From assembly GCF_003363755.1 (NCBI RefSeq), contig NZ_CP031396.1, forward strand, positions 1,488,001 through 1,552,000: DNA of 64,000 nt. Direction: 5' to 3'. The notes below the pieces were generated by a model, which was not told the DNA's origin, made no database searches, and was given only the letters and a program-made list of their open reading frames with translations. Position 1 is the stretch's first letter. The number at the start of each line of letters is the position of its first letter. Positions 25,646 to 34,800 of this stretch are shown here, one piece after another. A program made the position numbers and the translations under genes. The stretch is from Pseudomonas protegens. GTDB lineage: Bacteria > Pseudomonadota > Gammaproteobacteria > Pseudomonadales > Pseudomonadaceae.

Positions 25646-26035
25646 ATGGCTATCGGCGAATCCACTTCGTCCGGCAGCGGTCCAAGCGCGTCCTCGCGGC
25701 GCCTGGGGGCCGCTGTCCTGGGCCTGTTGCACAGCCACGTCGAATTGTTCGGCATCGAGTTACAGGAACAGAAAGCCCGCACCGTCAGCCTGCTGCTGTT
25801 TGCCGGCCTGGCTCTGGTGTTTGCCCTGCTGTTGCTGGTGGGGTTGTCGGCGCTGGTGCTGATCCTGCTGTGGGACAGCTATCGCCTGGCCGGGATCATC
25901 GGCCTGTGCGTGTTCTACACCCTGGCGGCAGTGTTCTGCGGCCTGCGCCTGAAGTCGGCGATCTTTGATGAATCTTCGCCCTTCCACGCCACGCTCGAAG
26001 AGCTGGCCAATGATCGGGAGCGCCTGCTGCCATGA
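25646..26035 (+). CDS. YqjE-like phage-holin-family membrane protein
   Basis: Protein of 129 residues, starting one base after the preceding stop. After a Ser-rich N-terminus it shows LLHSHVELFGIELQEQKART, the conserved DUF1469 helix, then two membrane segments (LLLFAGLALVFALLLLVGLS and IIGLCVFYTLAAVFCGL) and an acidic tail with ELANDRERLLP. The family is called holin-like, but lysis function is not established; the context is a stress-linked inner-membrane operon. Confidence 0.87.
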   Translation: MAIGESTSSGSGPSASSRRLGAAVLGLLHSHVELFGIELQEQKARTVSLLLFAGLALVFALLLLVGLSALVLILLWDSYRLAGIIGLCVFYTLAAVFCGLRLKSAIFDESSPFHATLEELANDRERLLP

Positions 26036-26373
26036 AGTTGCCGGACATTCCGCAGAACACCTCACGCCGGGAAATGCGCAAGGTACTGATCCGCCTGCGC
26101 ATGGAAATGCACCGCCAGGAAATCCGTCACGAGTCCCAGCAATTGCTGCAACCCCTGCAACGGGTTCGCGGCCTTGGGCAAAGCTGGCAGGAAGGCTTTG
26201 GCATCAAGCACGCCCCACTCTGGGGCGTGGCGGCGGTGACCCTGCTGGGGTTCATCACCGGCAAGGGTGCCAAGAGCGGCGGCACCAGCAGCCTCACCCG
26301 CCTGATACGCCTGGGCACCAGCCTGTTGCCTCTGATCAGACTGGCGCTGCAAGGCGCCTCGCGCAAACCCTGA
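26032..26373 (+). CDS. YqjK-like hypothetical protein
   Basis: Basic protein of 113 residues whose ATG overlaps the stop of the YqjE-like gene (ATGA). An N-terminal helical Arg/Gln-rich part (REMRKVLIRLRMEMHRQEIR) is followed by a hydrophobic stretch APLWGVAAVTLLGFITGKGA and another at LGTSLLPLIRLALQG. The position as third gene after DUF883 and YqjE homologues supports a YqjK-type role, although sequence similarity to YqjK is loose. Function unknown. Confidence 0.75.
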   Translation: MKLPDIPQNTSRREMRKVLIRLRMEMHRQEIRHESQQLLQPLQRVRGLGQSWQEGFGIKHAPLWGVAAVTLLGFITGKGAKSGGTSSLTRLIRLGTSLLPLIRLALQGASRKP

Positions 26374-26585
26374 GCGAGCATCGGCAAGCGCCTGCAACAG
26401 GCAACGGCTGATCTGGCTGCATTCTTGCTAAGCAACCCGGATCGGCCCCTTAACCAAGGGGTCGACCCAGGGTGGGTGAAAACGCCGTATTGTCGAACGC
26501 GGCAATGTTCACCCAGCCTGGACGCCTGTCTGTCTACCCGACAGCCACAGCCCCCCCTACCAACAAGACTCTATAAGGAGGCCCT

Positions 26586-27749
26586 GTGATCGACGGGCAA
26601 CCGCTCGCCTGCTTCCAGCCATTCATCGATACCGCTACCGGGCGCATCGCCGGAGTCGAAGCTCTGGGCCGCCTGCGCCAGGGCAATGGGCAACTGGCGT
26701 CGGTGGGGCCGCTGTTCGCCGATCCCCGCACCCCTTCCAGCGCCTTGCGCCGTCTTGATCGCCTGGTCCGCGACGATGCCTTGCGCCGCCTGCACGAAGC
26801 CCCGGCGGACTGGTTCCTGAGCCTGAACATTTCCCCACGCTGGATCAGTCGATTGCGGCCAGGACAGCCGTTGCCCAGCCTCAAGCAGTTGCAGCAAAAC
26901 GAGGTCGATCCGCGGCGCATCGTCTTCGAGATCACCGAGCTGGGGGGCAACAGCCAGCGCCTGACCGAGGTGGTGGCGCGCTATCGCCAGGCGGGGGCGC
27001 GAATCGCCATCGACGATTTCGGCGCCGGCTACTCGCAACTGGACCGGGTGCTGGCGCTGCAACCGGACATCCTCAAGCTCGACATGCGCCTGTTCCAGGC
27101 CGCAGCCCGGGGCGGGCCCAGCAGCGATGTGGTCAAGGCCCTGGCACAGATGGCGGAAAAAACCGGCTGCTGGATCATCGCCGAAGGGGTGGAAACCGAA
27201 GCCGAACTGGATTTCGCCCTGGAGTGCGGCTCGCGTTACGTACAGGGCTTCCTGTTTGCCCGGGCCGAAGAACAGCTGTTCGCCAGCGATGCCTTCGTCC
27301 AGCCCTTCGCCCGCCTGCGCGAGCGCTATGTGCGGCACAAGCTGGCCGAACGCAACCGCCTGATGCGCATGCGCCAGCAACTGGCAGAGCTGATGAACCT
27401 GTTGCAGGCCTGGGCCCAGGCTCAGGCTCCCATCAGCCAACTGCCCGCCGTGGAGGCCTTTCCCTGGCTGCTGCGTTTCTACCAGTGCGACCGCCACGGC
27501 ACCCAACTGACCCCGAACCTGGAATGGCGGCATGACCACTGGCAGGCCGACAGCAGCTACGTCGGCCACAACTGGTCGTGGCGCCCGTACTTCTATCACC
27601 TGCTGGCCGAAGGCTGGGAGGAGCGCCGCCTGACCCTGTCCAACACCTACCGCGACGCCACCAGCAACCAGTACTGCCTGACTGCCGGCCAGTTCTTCGA
27701 CAACGGCCAGCGCCTGCTGCTGATCGATATCGACGCCGCCGGCCTGTAG
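26586..27749 (+). CDS. EAL-domain c-di-GMP phosphodiesterase with C-terminal sensory domain
   Basis: Cytosolic protein of 387 residues starting at a GTG just behind AAGGAGG. The EAL domain (about residues 1-245) appears catalytically complete: EAL at 25-27, Asn in LNIS, Glu in FEITE, the metal pair in [10 protein letters not shown] (Asp143-Asp144), Lys in ILKLDMR, Glu in [10 protein letters not shown], and QGFLFA. A helical linker leads to a C-terminal domain (about 290-387, [14 protein letters not shown] ... [12 protein letters not shown]) of the YkuI-C/Cache-like type found after EAL domains. It probably lowers c-di-GMP in answer to a ligand. It is preceded by a CCCCTT-AACC-AAGGGG inverted repeat (26446-26461). 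Confidence 0.9.
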   Translation: MIDGQPLACFQPFIDTATGRIAGVEALGRLRQGNGQLASVGPLFADPRTPSSALRRLDRLVRDDALRRLHEAPADWFLSLNISPRWISRLRPGQPLPSLKQLQQNEVDPRRIVFEITELGGNSQRLTEVVARYRQAGARIAIDDFGAGYSQLDRVLALQPDILKLDMRLFQAAARGGPSSDVVKALAQMAEKTGCWIIAEGVETEAELDFALECGSRYVQGFLFARAEEQLFASDAFVQPFARLRERYVRHKLAERNRLMRMRQQLAELMNLLQAWAQAQAPISQLPAVEAFPWLLRFYQCDRHGTQLTPNLEWRHDHWQADSSYVGHNWSWRPYFYHLLAEGWEERRLTLSNTYRDATSNQYCLTAGQFFDNGQRLLLIDIDAAGL

Positions 27750-27762
27750 CCCTCGCCTTGTT

Positions 27763-27783
27763 TCCAGCCGGCTTGCCGACAAA
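27763..27783 (+). repeat. Degenerate REP-like sequence
   Basis: TCCAGCCGGCTTGCCGACAAA resembles the REP core AGCCGGCTTGCCGGCAAA with one arm changed. It sits in the gap between the EAL gene and the dGTPase gene. Confidence 0.5.
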
Positions 27784-27888
27784 CGCGGCGACGCGATGGA
27801 TACACGAGTGCAGGCCACGCCCCTCTTGCGGCCACGCCCAGGAACCCGGAAGCTCTGCCCTTCAGTTTTTTTTCGGAGAGACCCCGCC

Positions 27889-29220
27889 TTGGATTGGCAG
27901 ACCCTGCTCAACCGCGAACGCCTCGGAAAGCCAGTGCACAGCCCGGAAGAACTCGGCCGTAGCCCTTTCCATAAAGACCATGACCGCATCATCTTCTCCG
28001 GCGCCTTCCGCCGCCTGGGGCGCAAGACCCAGGTGCACCCGGTGTCCAGCAACGACCATATCCACACTCGCCTGACCCACTCCCTGGAAGTCAGTTGCGT
28101 CGGGCGCTCCCTGGGCATGCGCGTCGGCGAGACCCTGCGCGGCGCCCTGCCCGACTGGTGCGACCCCAGCGACCTGGGGATGATCGTGCAGTCGGCCTGC
28201 CTGGCTCACGACATCGGCAACCCGCCCTTCGGCCATTCTGGCGAAGACGCCATCCGCCACTGGTTCCAGCAGGCCGCCGGGCGTGGCTGGCTGGACGCGA
28301 TGAGCGAGGCCGAACGCCAGGACTTCCTCAATTTCGAAGGCAATGCCCAGGGTTTCCGGGTCCTGACCCAGCTTGAATATCATCAGTTCGATGGCGGCAC
28401 CCGGCTGACCTACGCCACCCTCGGCACCTACCTCAAGTACCCCTGGACCGCGCGCCACGCCGATTCCCTGGGCTACAAGAAGCACAAGTTCGGCTGCTAC
28501 CAGAGCGAATTGCCGCTGCTGGAACAGATCGCCCACAAGCTGGGCCTGCCGCAGCTGGAGGAACAGCGCTGGGCCCGGCATCCGCTGGTGTACCTGATGG
28601 AAGCGGCGGACGACATCTGCTACGCCCTGATCGACCTGGAAGACGGCCTGGAGATGGACCTTTTGGAGTACGCCGAAGTCGAGTCCCTGCTGTTGGGGCT
28701 GGTGGGCGACGACCTGCCGGAAACCTATCGCCAGCTGGGCCCGGGGGATTCGCGCCGGCGGCGCCTGGCGATCCTGCGGGGCAAGGCCATCGAGCACCTG
28801 ACCAACGCCGCCGCCCGGGCCTTTGTCGAACAGCAGGACGCCCTGCTGGCCGGCACCCTGCACGGCGATCTGGTGGAGCACATGCATGGCCCGGCCAAGC
28901 GTTGTGTGCTCAATGCCAAGGACGTGGCGCGGCGCAAGATCTTCCAGGACAAGCGCAAGACCCTGCACGAGATCGGCGCCTACACCACCCTGGAAATTCT
29001 CCTGAACTCGTTTTGCGGCGCGGCATTGGAGCAGCACGGCGGCAAGACCCCGTCGTTCAAGAACCGGCGGATTCTCGATCTGCTGGGCAATAACGCACCG
29101 GACCCGAACTGGCCGCTGCACACCTCGTTCCTGCGCATGATCGATTTCATCGCCGGCATGACCGACAGCTACGCCAGTGAAATGGCCCGGGAAATGACCG
29201 GACGCTCAAGTCCGCAATGA
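27889..29220 (+). CDS. dgt: Deoxyguanosinetriphosphate triphosphohydrolase-like protein
   Basis: HD-domain hydrolase of 443 residues that splits dNTPs to deoxynucleoside and triphosphate. A TTG start at 27889, with CGGAGAG upstream, gives [14 protein letters not shown], the usual beginning of the Pseudomonas family; the open frame reaches further upstream without similarity. Metal-binding residues are in [10 protein letters not shown] and [19 protein letters not shown]. The closing part [11 protein letters not shown] is typical. An inverted repeat 10 bases after the stop may act as terminator. Confidence 0.92.
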   Translation: MDWQTLLNRERLGKPVHSPEELGRSPFHKDHDRIIFSGAFRRLGRKTQVHPVSSNDHIHTRLTHSLEVSCVGRSLGMRVGETLRGALPDWCDPSDLGMIVQSACLAHDIGNPPFGHSGEDAIRHWFQQAAGRGWLDAMSEAERQDFLNFEGNAQGFRVLTQLEYHQFDGGTRLTYATLGTYLKYPWTARHADSLGYKKHKFGCYQSELPLLEQIAHKLGLPQLEEQRWARHPLVYLMEAADDICYALIDLEDGLEMDLLEYAEVESLLLGLVGDDLPETYRQLGPGDSRRRRLAILRGKAIEHLTNAAARAFVEQQDALLAGTLHGDLVEHMHGPAKRCVLNAKDVARRKIFQDKRKTLHEIGAYTTLEILLNSFCGAALEQHGGKTPSFKNRRILDLLGNNAPDPNWPLHTSFLRMIDFIAGMTDSYASEMAREMTGRSSPQ

Positions 29221-29229
29221 CCCTCGCTC

Positions 29230-29263
29230 ATCAAGTGCCTGGCCGCTGCGCCAGGCACTTGAT
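29230..29263 (+). terminator. Strong inverted repeat after the dGTPase gene
   Basis: A perfect 14-base stem (ATCAAGTGCCTGGC / GCCAGGCACTTGAT) with a 6-base loop lies 9 bases after the stop codon. There is no T-tract after it, so it may be a factor-dependent terminator or an RNA-protecting hairpin. Confidence 0.65.
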
Positions 29264-29288
29264 ATGACCTGCAACATCCAATCAACAA

Positions 29289-29305
29289 CTAAGGGATTCC
29301 CCTAG
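29289..29305. promoter_or_regulatory. Operator-like motif CTAAGGGATTCCCCTAG, copy 2
   Basis: It differs from the motif at 10831-10847 in one of 17 bases. It lies 16 bases beyond the hairpin loop end after dgt, about 0.7 kb upstream of tpsB. A third, weaker copy, CTAAGGCATTCCCCGAC, is at 29403-29419. Confidence 0.5.
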
Positions 29306-29451
29306 CCCGGCCGCCGCAACAGCAGCCGACAAACTCCAGATATACGCCAGTACAAGGGGAAAAACACTCGGCGCTACGGGCATTTCATTCAAGAGCCCGA
29401 CTCTAAGGCATTCCCCGACCAACATGACTTCAATTAACGAACAACACGATT

Positions 29452-29482
29452 AGAGCAACTACTCAGATAGAAAGAGCAACTA
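29452..29482 (+). repeat. 10-base direct repeat spaced 21 bases apart
   Basis: AGAGCAACTA occurs at 29452-29461 and again at 29473-29482, so the copies start 21 bases apart, two turns of the helix. That is the geometry of tandem binding sites for one regulator on one face of the DNA. Confidence 0.5.
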
Positions 29483-29985
29483 GCCGTAAACACTTGGTGT
29501 GCGGGGCGCAGATATTGCGCTGCTTTCACAAATTCGAACACCTGTTCTTGATTCAACCAAACATCCTACCTTTGCAGATTCTCACGAATTCCCTGAACCC
29601 CTTGCCAGTCAAGGCCGCCAGGAATTTTTGTTAGCCTTCTATGTATTTACAATTTACGTACAAATCGAGTTTTTAGTTTCGGATAGTCTCGATTTCAACA
29701 AGATATTTCCCCGCTGACCGCCCTCGGAAAAATTAATTTCACACTGCGCTGTAACGTTTGCACTGCAACTCACTCAACCCTTTTGTCATACCTGATTTTA
29801 GATTGAAGCACCCGGCTCTCACTCAGGAATTGTCACTCGCGAGCACTTGAACATAGGCCAACGATATAGCAATCGACGGCACCTCATATTCACCGTGCAG
29901 AACTTAAAGCGACGTCACTAGTTGAGCCTCAACGATCGGCTTTTCTGTTGTTCGTCACTTGGTCTTTTTACAGTAAGGATGCCAA

Positions 29986-31710
29986 GTGCCCTATTCATCA
30001 CGCACCGACCGCTCCCTTCTTGCCCACTCCGGCAGCTGGTGCCTGGGACTGGTACTGGGTCTGAGTTGCCTGGCCCCGGCCTTGGCCGACGATCTGCAAC
30101 CGGGTCAGGAAGCCCTGCGCCTGCAGCAGCAACAGCAACGGGACCTGCAACAGTTGCAACTGGAGCAGCGCCAGCGGCAGATGCAGCGCGGCAGCTTCAG
30201 CAGCACCCCGGCCACGCCCAACCTGCCGGAGCAGACCGCCAGCGACAGCCGCTGCTGGCCCTTAAGCGGCACCCGCATCGGCGGTGTCAGCCTGTTCGGC
30301 AAAACCCGGCTCAACGACGCCATCAAGCCGTACGTAGCGCCGTGCATGGGGGTCAATCAGATCAACCAGTTGCTGGCGGCCATCACTCGCCTCTATGTCG
30401 AGGCCGGCTACATTGCCAGCCGCCCGTACCTGGCCAGCACCCCGGCCGCCGGGCACAGCCTGGATATCCTGGTGGAGGAAGGCTACGTCGAAGCCATCGA
30501 ACTGGCCGACCAGAGCCTGCCGGTGTCCCTGGGCGGGGCCTTCCCCGGCATGCTCGGCAAGCCGCTGAACCTGCGGGACCTGGAACAGGGCCTGGACCAG
30601 TTGAACCGCCTGCGCTCCCTGGACCTGACCGCCGACATCGCCCCCGGCAGCCAGCCCGGCGCCTCGCGGATCATCCTGCGTTCGCGCAGCAGCGCCGCGC
30701 GCTGGGGCCTCGGCCTGGGTGTGGATAACCTCGGCAGCGCCGGCACCGGCCGCGACCGCCAGTCGATCAACCTCAACCTCGACAGCCCGTTGCAGATCAA
30801 CGACGCGCTGAACCTGAACTACAGCGACACCCTCAACCACGGCCCGCGCTACAGCCGCAGCAGCAGCCTGTTCTACTCGGTGCCCTACGGTTACTGGACC
30901 TACAGCCTGTTCGCCAGCCACGCCGAATACCGCGCCCCGCTGAAGCTGGCCCGCACCACCCTGTACAACAGCGGCCGCACCGACATGGTCAGCGGCCGCG
31001 CCGACCGGGTGCTGTGGCGCGATCAGAGCCACCAGCTCAGCGCCAACCTGCAACTGGCCTACAAGGACGTGGACAGCTACCTGCAAAAGGCCCACCTGCA
31101 GATCCAGAGCCCGACCCTGACCGTGGCCGAGGCCGGGCTCAACCTGTTCTGGCTCAACAGCGCGGTATGGAACCTGGATGTCAATTACGCCCAGGGCCTG
31201 ACCTGGTTCGGCGCCGACCGTGACTCGCAGCAGGTGCAACGCAACCTGCCCCAGGCGCAGTTCCGCAAGTACCGCGCCGGCCTCAGCCAGTGGCGCAACG
31301 GCCAGCTGGGCGAGCAGCGCTGGCAGTGGCAGAGCCAGCTCTCGGCCCAATACAGCCCGGACCCGCTGCCGGCCATCGAACAACTGCTGGGCACCGATGA
31401 CTCGGCCGTGCGCGGCTACCGCGTCAACAGTGCCTCCGGCGCCATCGGCGCGGTGTGGCGCAACACCCTGCGCCTGCCGCTCAACAGCGACCTGCCGATC
31501 AAGATCACCCCACGCCTGGGCCTGGACAACGGCTGGATCAAGGCTGAGCACGGCGCCCAGAGCCGCCATCTCGGCGGTGCCAGCCTGGGCCTCAACCTGG
31601 CCTGGAAAAACCTCCAGGTCGACCTGGATTACCAACGCAGCCTCACCAACCCGCAGGGCTTTCGCACAGAACCGGAAGTCTGGCTGGCCAGGTTCAGCCT
31701 GCAGATTTGA
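29986..31710 (+). CDS. TpsB: ShlB/FhaC-family outer-membrane transporter of two-partner secretion
   Basis: Outer-membrane protein of 574 residues that secretes and activates the TpsA protein encoded next. It starts at a GTG (29986) 8 bases after AAGGA; the alternative ATG at 29980 is out of frame. A signal peptide with core LGLVLGLSCLAPALA is cleaved after about residue 34. A Gln-rich helix (about 44-69) matches the FhaC N-terminal helix H1, followed by the POTRA_2 domain (CWPLSGTRIGGVSLFGKTRL and LYVEAGYIASRPYL). The 16-strand barrel takes the rest and ends in a typical alternating strand, WLARFSLQI. Clear partner: the TpsA 102 bases downstream. Confidence 0.93.
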   Translation: MPYSSRTDRSLLAHSGSWCLGLVLGLSCLAPALADDLQPGQEALRLQQQQQRDLQQLQLEQRQRQMQRGSFSSTPATPNLPEQTASDSRCWPLSGTRIGGVSLFGKTRLNDAIKPYVAPCMGVNQINQLLAAITRLYVEAGYIASRPYLASTPAAGHSLDILVEEGYVEAIELADQSLPVSLGGAFPGMLGKPLNLRDLEQGLDQLNRLRSLDLTADIAPGSQPGASRIILRSRSSAARWGLGLGVDNLGSAGTGRDRQSINLNLDSPLQINDALNLNYSDTLNHGPRYSRSSSLFYSVPYGYWTYSLFASHAEYRAPLKLARTTLYNSGRTDMVSGRADRVLWRDQSHQLSANLQLAYKDVDSYLQKAHLQIQSPTLTVAEAGLNLFWLNSAVWNLDVNYAQGLTWFGADRDSQQVQRNLPQAQFRKYRAGLSQWRNGQLGEQRWQWQSQLSAQYSPDPLPAIEQLLGTDDSAVRGYRVNSASGAIGAVWRNTLRLPLNSDLPIKITPRLGLDNGWIKAEHGAQSRHLGGASLGLNLAWKNLQVDLDYQRSLTNPQGFRTEPEVWLARFSLQI

Positions 31711-31812
31711 TCAACCGCCGATTAGCCTGAAATACCCGACGAACCTGAGCACAACGCGCCGTCGCCCCTCTAGAAGGCAACGCCCGGCTCACCCACTCAG
31801 CACGAGGTTCTC

Positions 31813-34800
31813 ATGCCTGACAACACTCATAGATTCAACCTTTCACCCCAAGGCACATTGCGCTGGACCATCGCCGGCCTGCTGCTGGTGTCCCATCTGC
31901 CCCTGGCCCTGGCCGGCGGAATCACCGTGGTCGAAGGCCCCGGCGGCACCCCGCAACTGCAAAACCAGGGCGGCGTGCCCATCGTCAACATCGTCGCACC
32001 CAATGCCGGTGGCCTGTCCCATAACCAGTTCCTGGACTACAACGTCGGGCAACAAGGCGTGGTCTTGAACAACGCCCTGCAGGCCGGGCAGTCGCAACTG
32101 GCCGGACAACTGGCGGCCAACGCGCAACTCCAGGGCCAGGCGGCCAGCGTGATCCTCAACGAGGTGATCAGCCGCAACGCCTCGCAACTCAATGGCGCCC
32201 AGGAAATCTTCGGCCGCGCCGCCGACTTCGTGCTGGCCAACCCCAACGGCATCTCGGTCAATGGTGGCAGCTTCATCAACACCCCCAATGCCAGCCTGGT
32301 GGTGGGTCGCCCGGAACTCCAGGACGGCAAGCTGCAGGGACTCAACACCCAGGACGCTCGGGGCCAGTTGGATATCCACGGCGGCGGTCTGCGCAATGCC
32401 GAAGGCTCGATCAACCTGATCGCCCCACGCATCGACAGCAAGGGCAGCCTCGCCGCCCGGGACCAGTTGAACGTGACCGTGGGCCGCAATCAGCTCGACT
32501 ACCCCAGCGGCAAGGTGCTGAAGGTCGACCCGAGCAGCCACACCCAGGACCAGCGCATCGATGCCAGCCTGTTCGGTGCCATGCAGGCCGGGCGGATCAA
32601 CATCGTCAGCACCGCTGAAGGTGCCGGAGTCCGGGTGGGCGCCGTCCAGGTGGATGGCCGCGACGGAGTCAAGCTGAGCTCCGCCGGTGATCTGGACATC
32701 CGCGGCGAGGCCGTGGCCAACAGCCTCGACGCCACGCGCGCCGGCGTCCGCAGCCAGGGCGATATCGAACTCCACGGTGCCAAGGACCTGACCCTGGCCG
32801 CCACCGACGTCAGCGGCCGCAACGTCAAGCTCGATGCCGGGCGCAACCTGACCCTGAGCAGCATCGAAAGCCGCAAGCTCCAGGAAAAACGCCAACAGTG
32901 GGACAAGAGCACCATCGGCATCACCTGGGAGACCTACGACGCTACCCAGACCGATAGCGAAACACGCCAGCACGGTAACAAGGTGCTGGCCCAGCATGAC
33001 GCCGAGCTGAAATCCGGCGCCAATACCCGGATCCAGGGCAGCAGCGTCGAAGCCGGCAATCGCCTGAGTGCCCGCAGCGGCGGCGACCTGCAACTGACTG
33101 CCGCCACCGAAACCCAGACCCAGCGCGACCAGGGCCAGCACCGCAAGCACCTGTGGAAAGAAAACTGGGACAACGCCAGCAGCCAGCAGCGCAGCGTCAC
33201 CAGCCAGCTCAAGAGCGGCAAGCAACTGCAACTCGACAGCCAGCAGAATCTGCGCCTTGAGGGCGCCGAACTGCACAGCCAGGGCGACATCCAACTGGCC
33301 GCCAAGGACGTCGACATCAACAGCGCCAGCCGCCGGCAGAGCCAAAGCAACCAGCATTACTCCGGTGACCTGGTGGGCGGTGGTTTCTTCGGCAAGAACG
33401 CCGACGGCGACCAGGGCAAGACCGAGAACCAGGGCAGCAAGGTCATCGCCGACGGCAAGCTGATCGTGCGCGCCGACAGCGTACGCATCAGCGGCAGCCA
33501 GGCCCGGGGCGGCACCCAGGCCAGCGTTATCAGCGACAAGGGTTCATTGACCATCGACGGCGTGCAGGACACTTCTCACCGCAACAGCCACAGCAAGGAC
33601 AGCAAGTTCTTCGGCATCACCAAGGATGAGAGCCGTCAGCAGCACAAGGACAGCACCACCGTCAGCAGCCAGGTGCGCTCGGACAGCAACCTCAAGTTGC
33701 AAAGTGCCGAGGACCTGACCATCAGCGGCTCCCAGGTGACCGCTGCGGGAGCACTGGACGCCAGCGCCAAGGGCACCGTCAAGGTCGCGGCCGCCGCAGA
33801 CACCCAGCACGACAGCAGCAGCACCCAGAAGCGCGGCTTCGACGCCTACGCCAAGGAAAACGCCCCGGGCACCAGCCAGTACCGGGCCGGGGTGCGCTAC
33901 CAGGATGAGCAGCGCAACGACAGCAGCGACAGCACCCGGCAACAGGCCTCCAGCCTCACTGGCGGCACCCTGGCGGTCACTGCCGGCGAGGACCTCAAGG
34001 TGCAAGGCAGCGACCTTGCGGCCACGGCCGGCGATGCCAGCCTGAGCGGCAAGAATGTGCAGTTGCTGGCGGCGGACAACACCACCGACAAGCACAGCGA
34101 CAGCACCACCACCGGTGGCGGCTTCTACTACACCGGCGGCCTGGATCGGGCCGGCAACGGCCTGGAAGTGGCCCACACCAGCAGCCAGGACAGCAGCAGC
34201 AAGAGCACTGCCCAGACCAGCAACATCGCCGCCAGCGGCAACCTGACCATCAATGCCGGCAACCGCCTCACCACCGAAGGCGCCCAGGTCAAGGCCGGCG
34301 GTGCATTGCAGGTCAATGCAGCCGAGATCGACAACCAGGCCGCGCACAACCGCGAAAGCAGCAGCCACAAGGAGAACAACTGGGCGGTGGATGTCGGCGC
34401 CAACGTCGAATACAAGGGCGTCACCCGCCCCATCGAAAAAGCCATCCAGGGCGTGGCCCAGCGCAAGTTCCATCAGCCTGGGGTACTCGATGCCCTGGAA
34501 CAGCCCAATGTCGGGCTCGATGTGGATGTCAGCCACCAGAACCGCCAACGCAGCGAAAACGCCAGCACCGCCGTGGTCAGCCAGTTGAGCGGCGCCCAGG
34601 TCGCGGTCAAGGCCGATGGGCAACTCAAGGACCAGGGCACCCAGTACCGCGCCACCGACGGCGCCGTGCAGATCAGCGCCGGCAGCCTGGTGGCCAGTGC
34701 CGCCAGCGATACCCACAGCAGCAGCGAACAGGCCGTGGACGCCAAGGCCGGCGTACGGGTCTACACCAACACCGGTGAAGACCTGAACATCCGTGGCAGC

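Larger units (their letters stand above)
29264..29985. other. 722-base AT-rich region upstream of the two-partner secretion locus
   Basis: Much richer in A/T than the neighbouring genes. A frame at 29499-29717 has no family features and no good ribosome-binding site, so I do not call it. Visible structure: the near-palindromic 17-base motif at 29289-29305 and a looser copy at 29403-29419, a 10-base direct repeat at 29452 and 29473, and an AAATCGAG / CTCGATTT inverted repeat with an 18-base loop (29662-29695). Together they suggest a long, multiply regulated promoter for tpsB-tpsA. Confidence 0.6.

Noticed and set aside
25646..26035. Prophage remnant, because of the holin-family label of the YqjE-like protein
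   Set aside because: The gene sits in a conserved yqjD-yqjE-yqjK-type operon and no other phage gene is present.
29499..29717. 72-codon open frame in the region before tpsB
   Set aside because: AT-rich, no ribosome-binding site and no homology that I recognise; the stretch is better explained as regulatory DNA.
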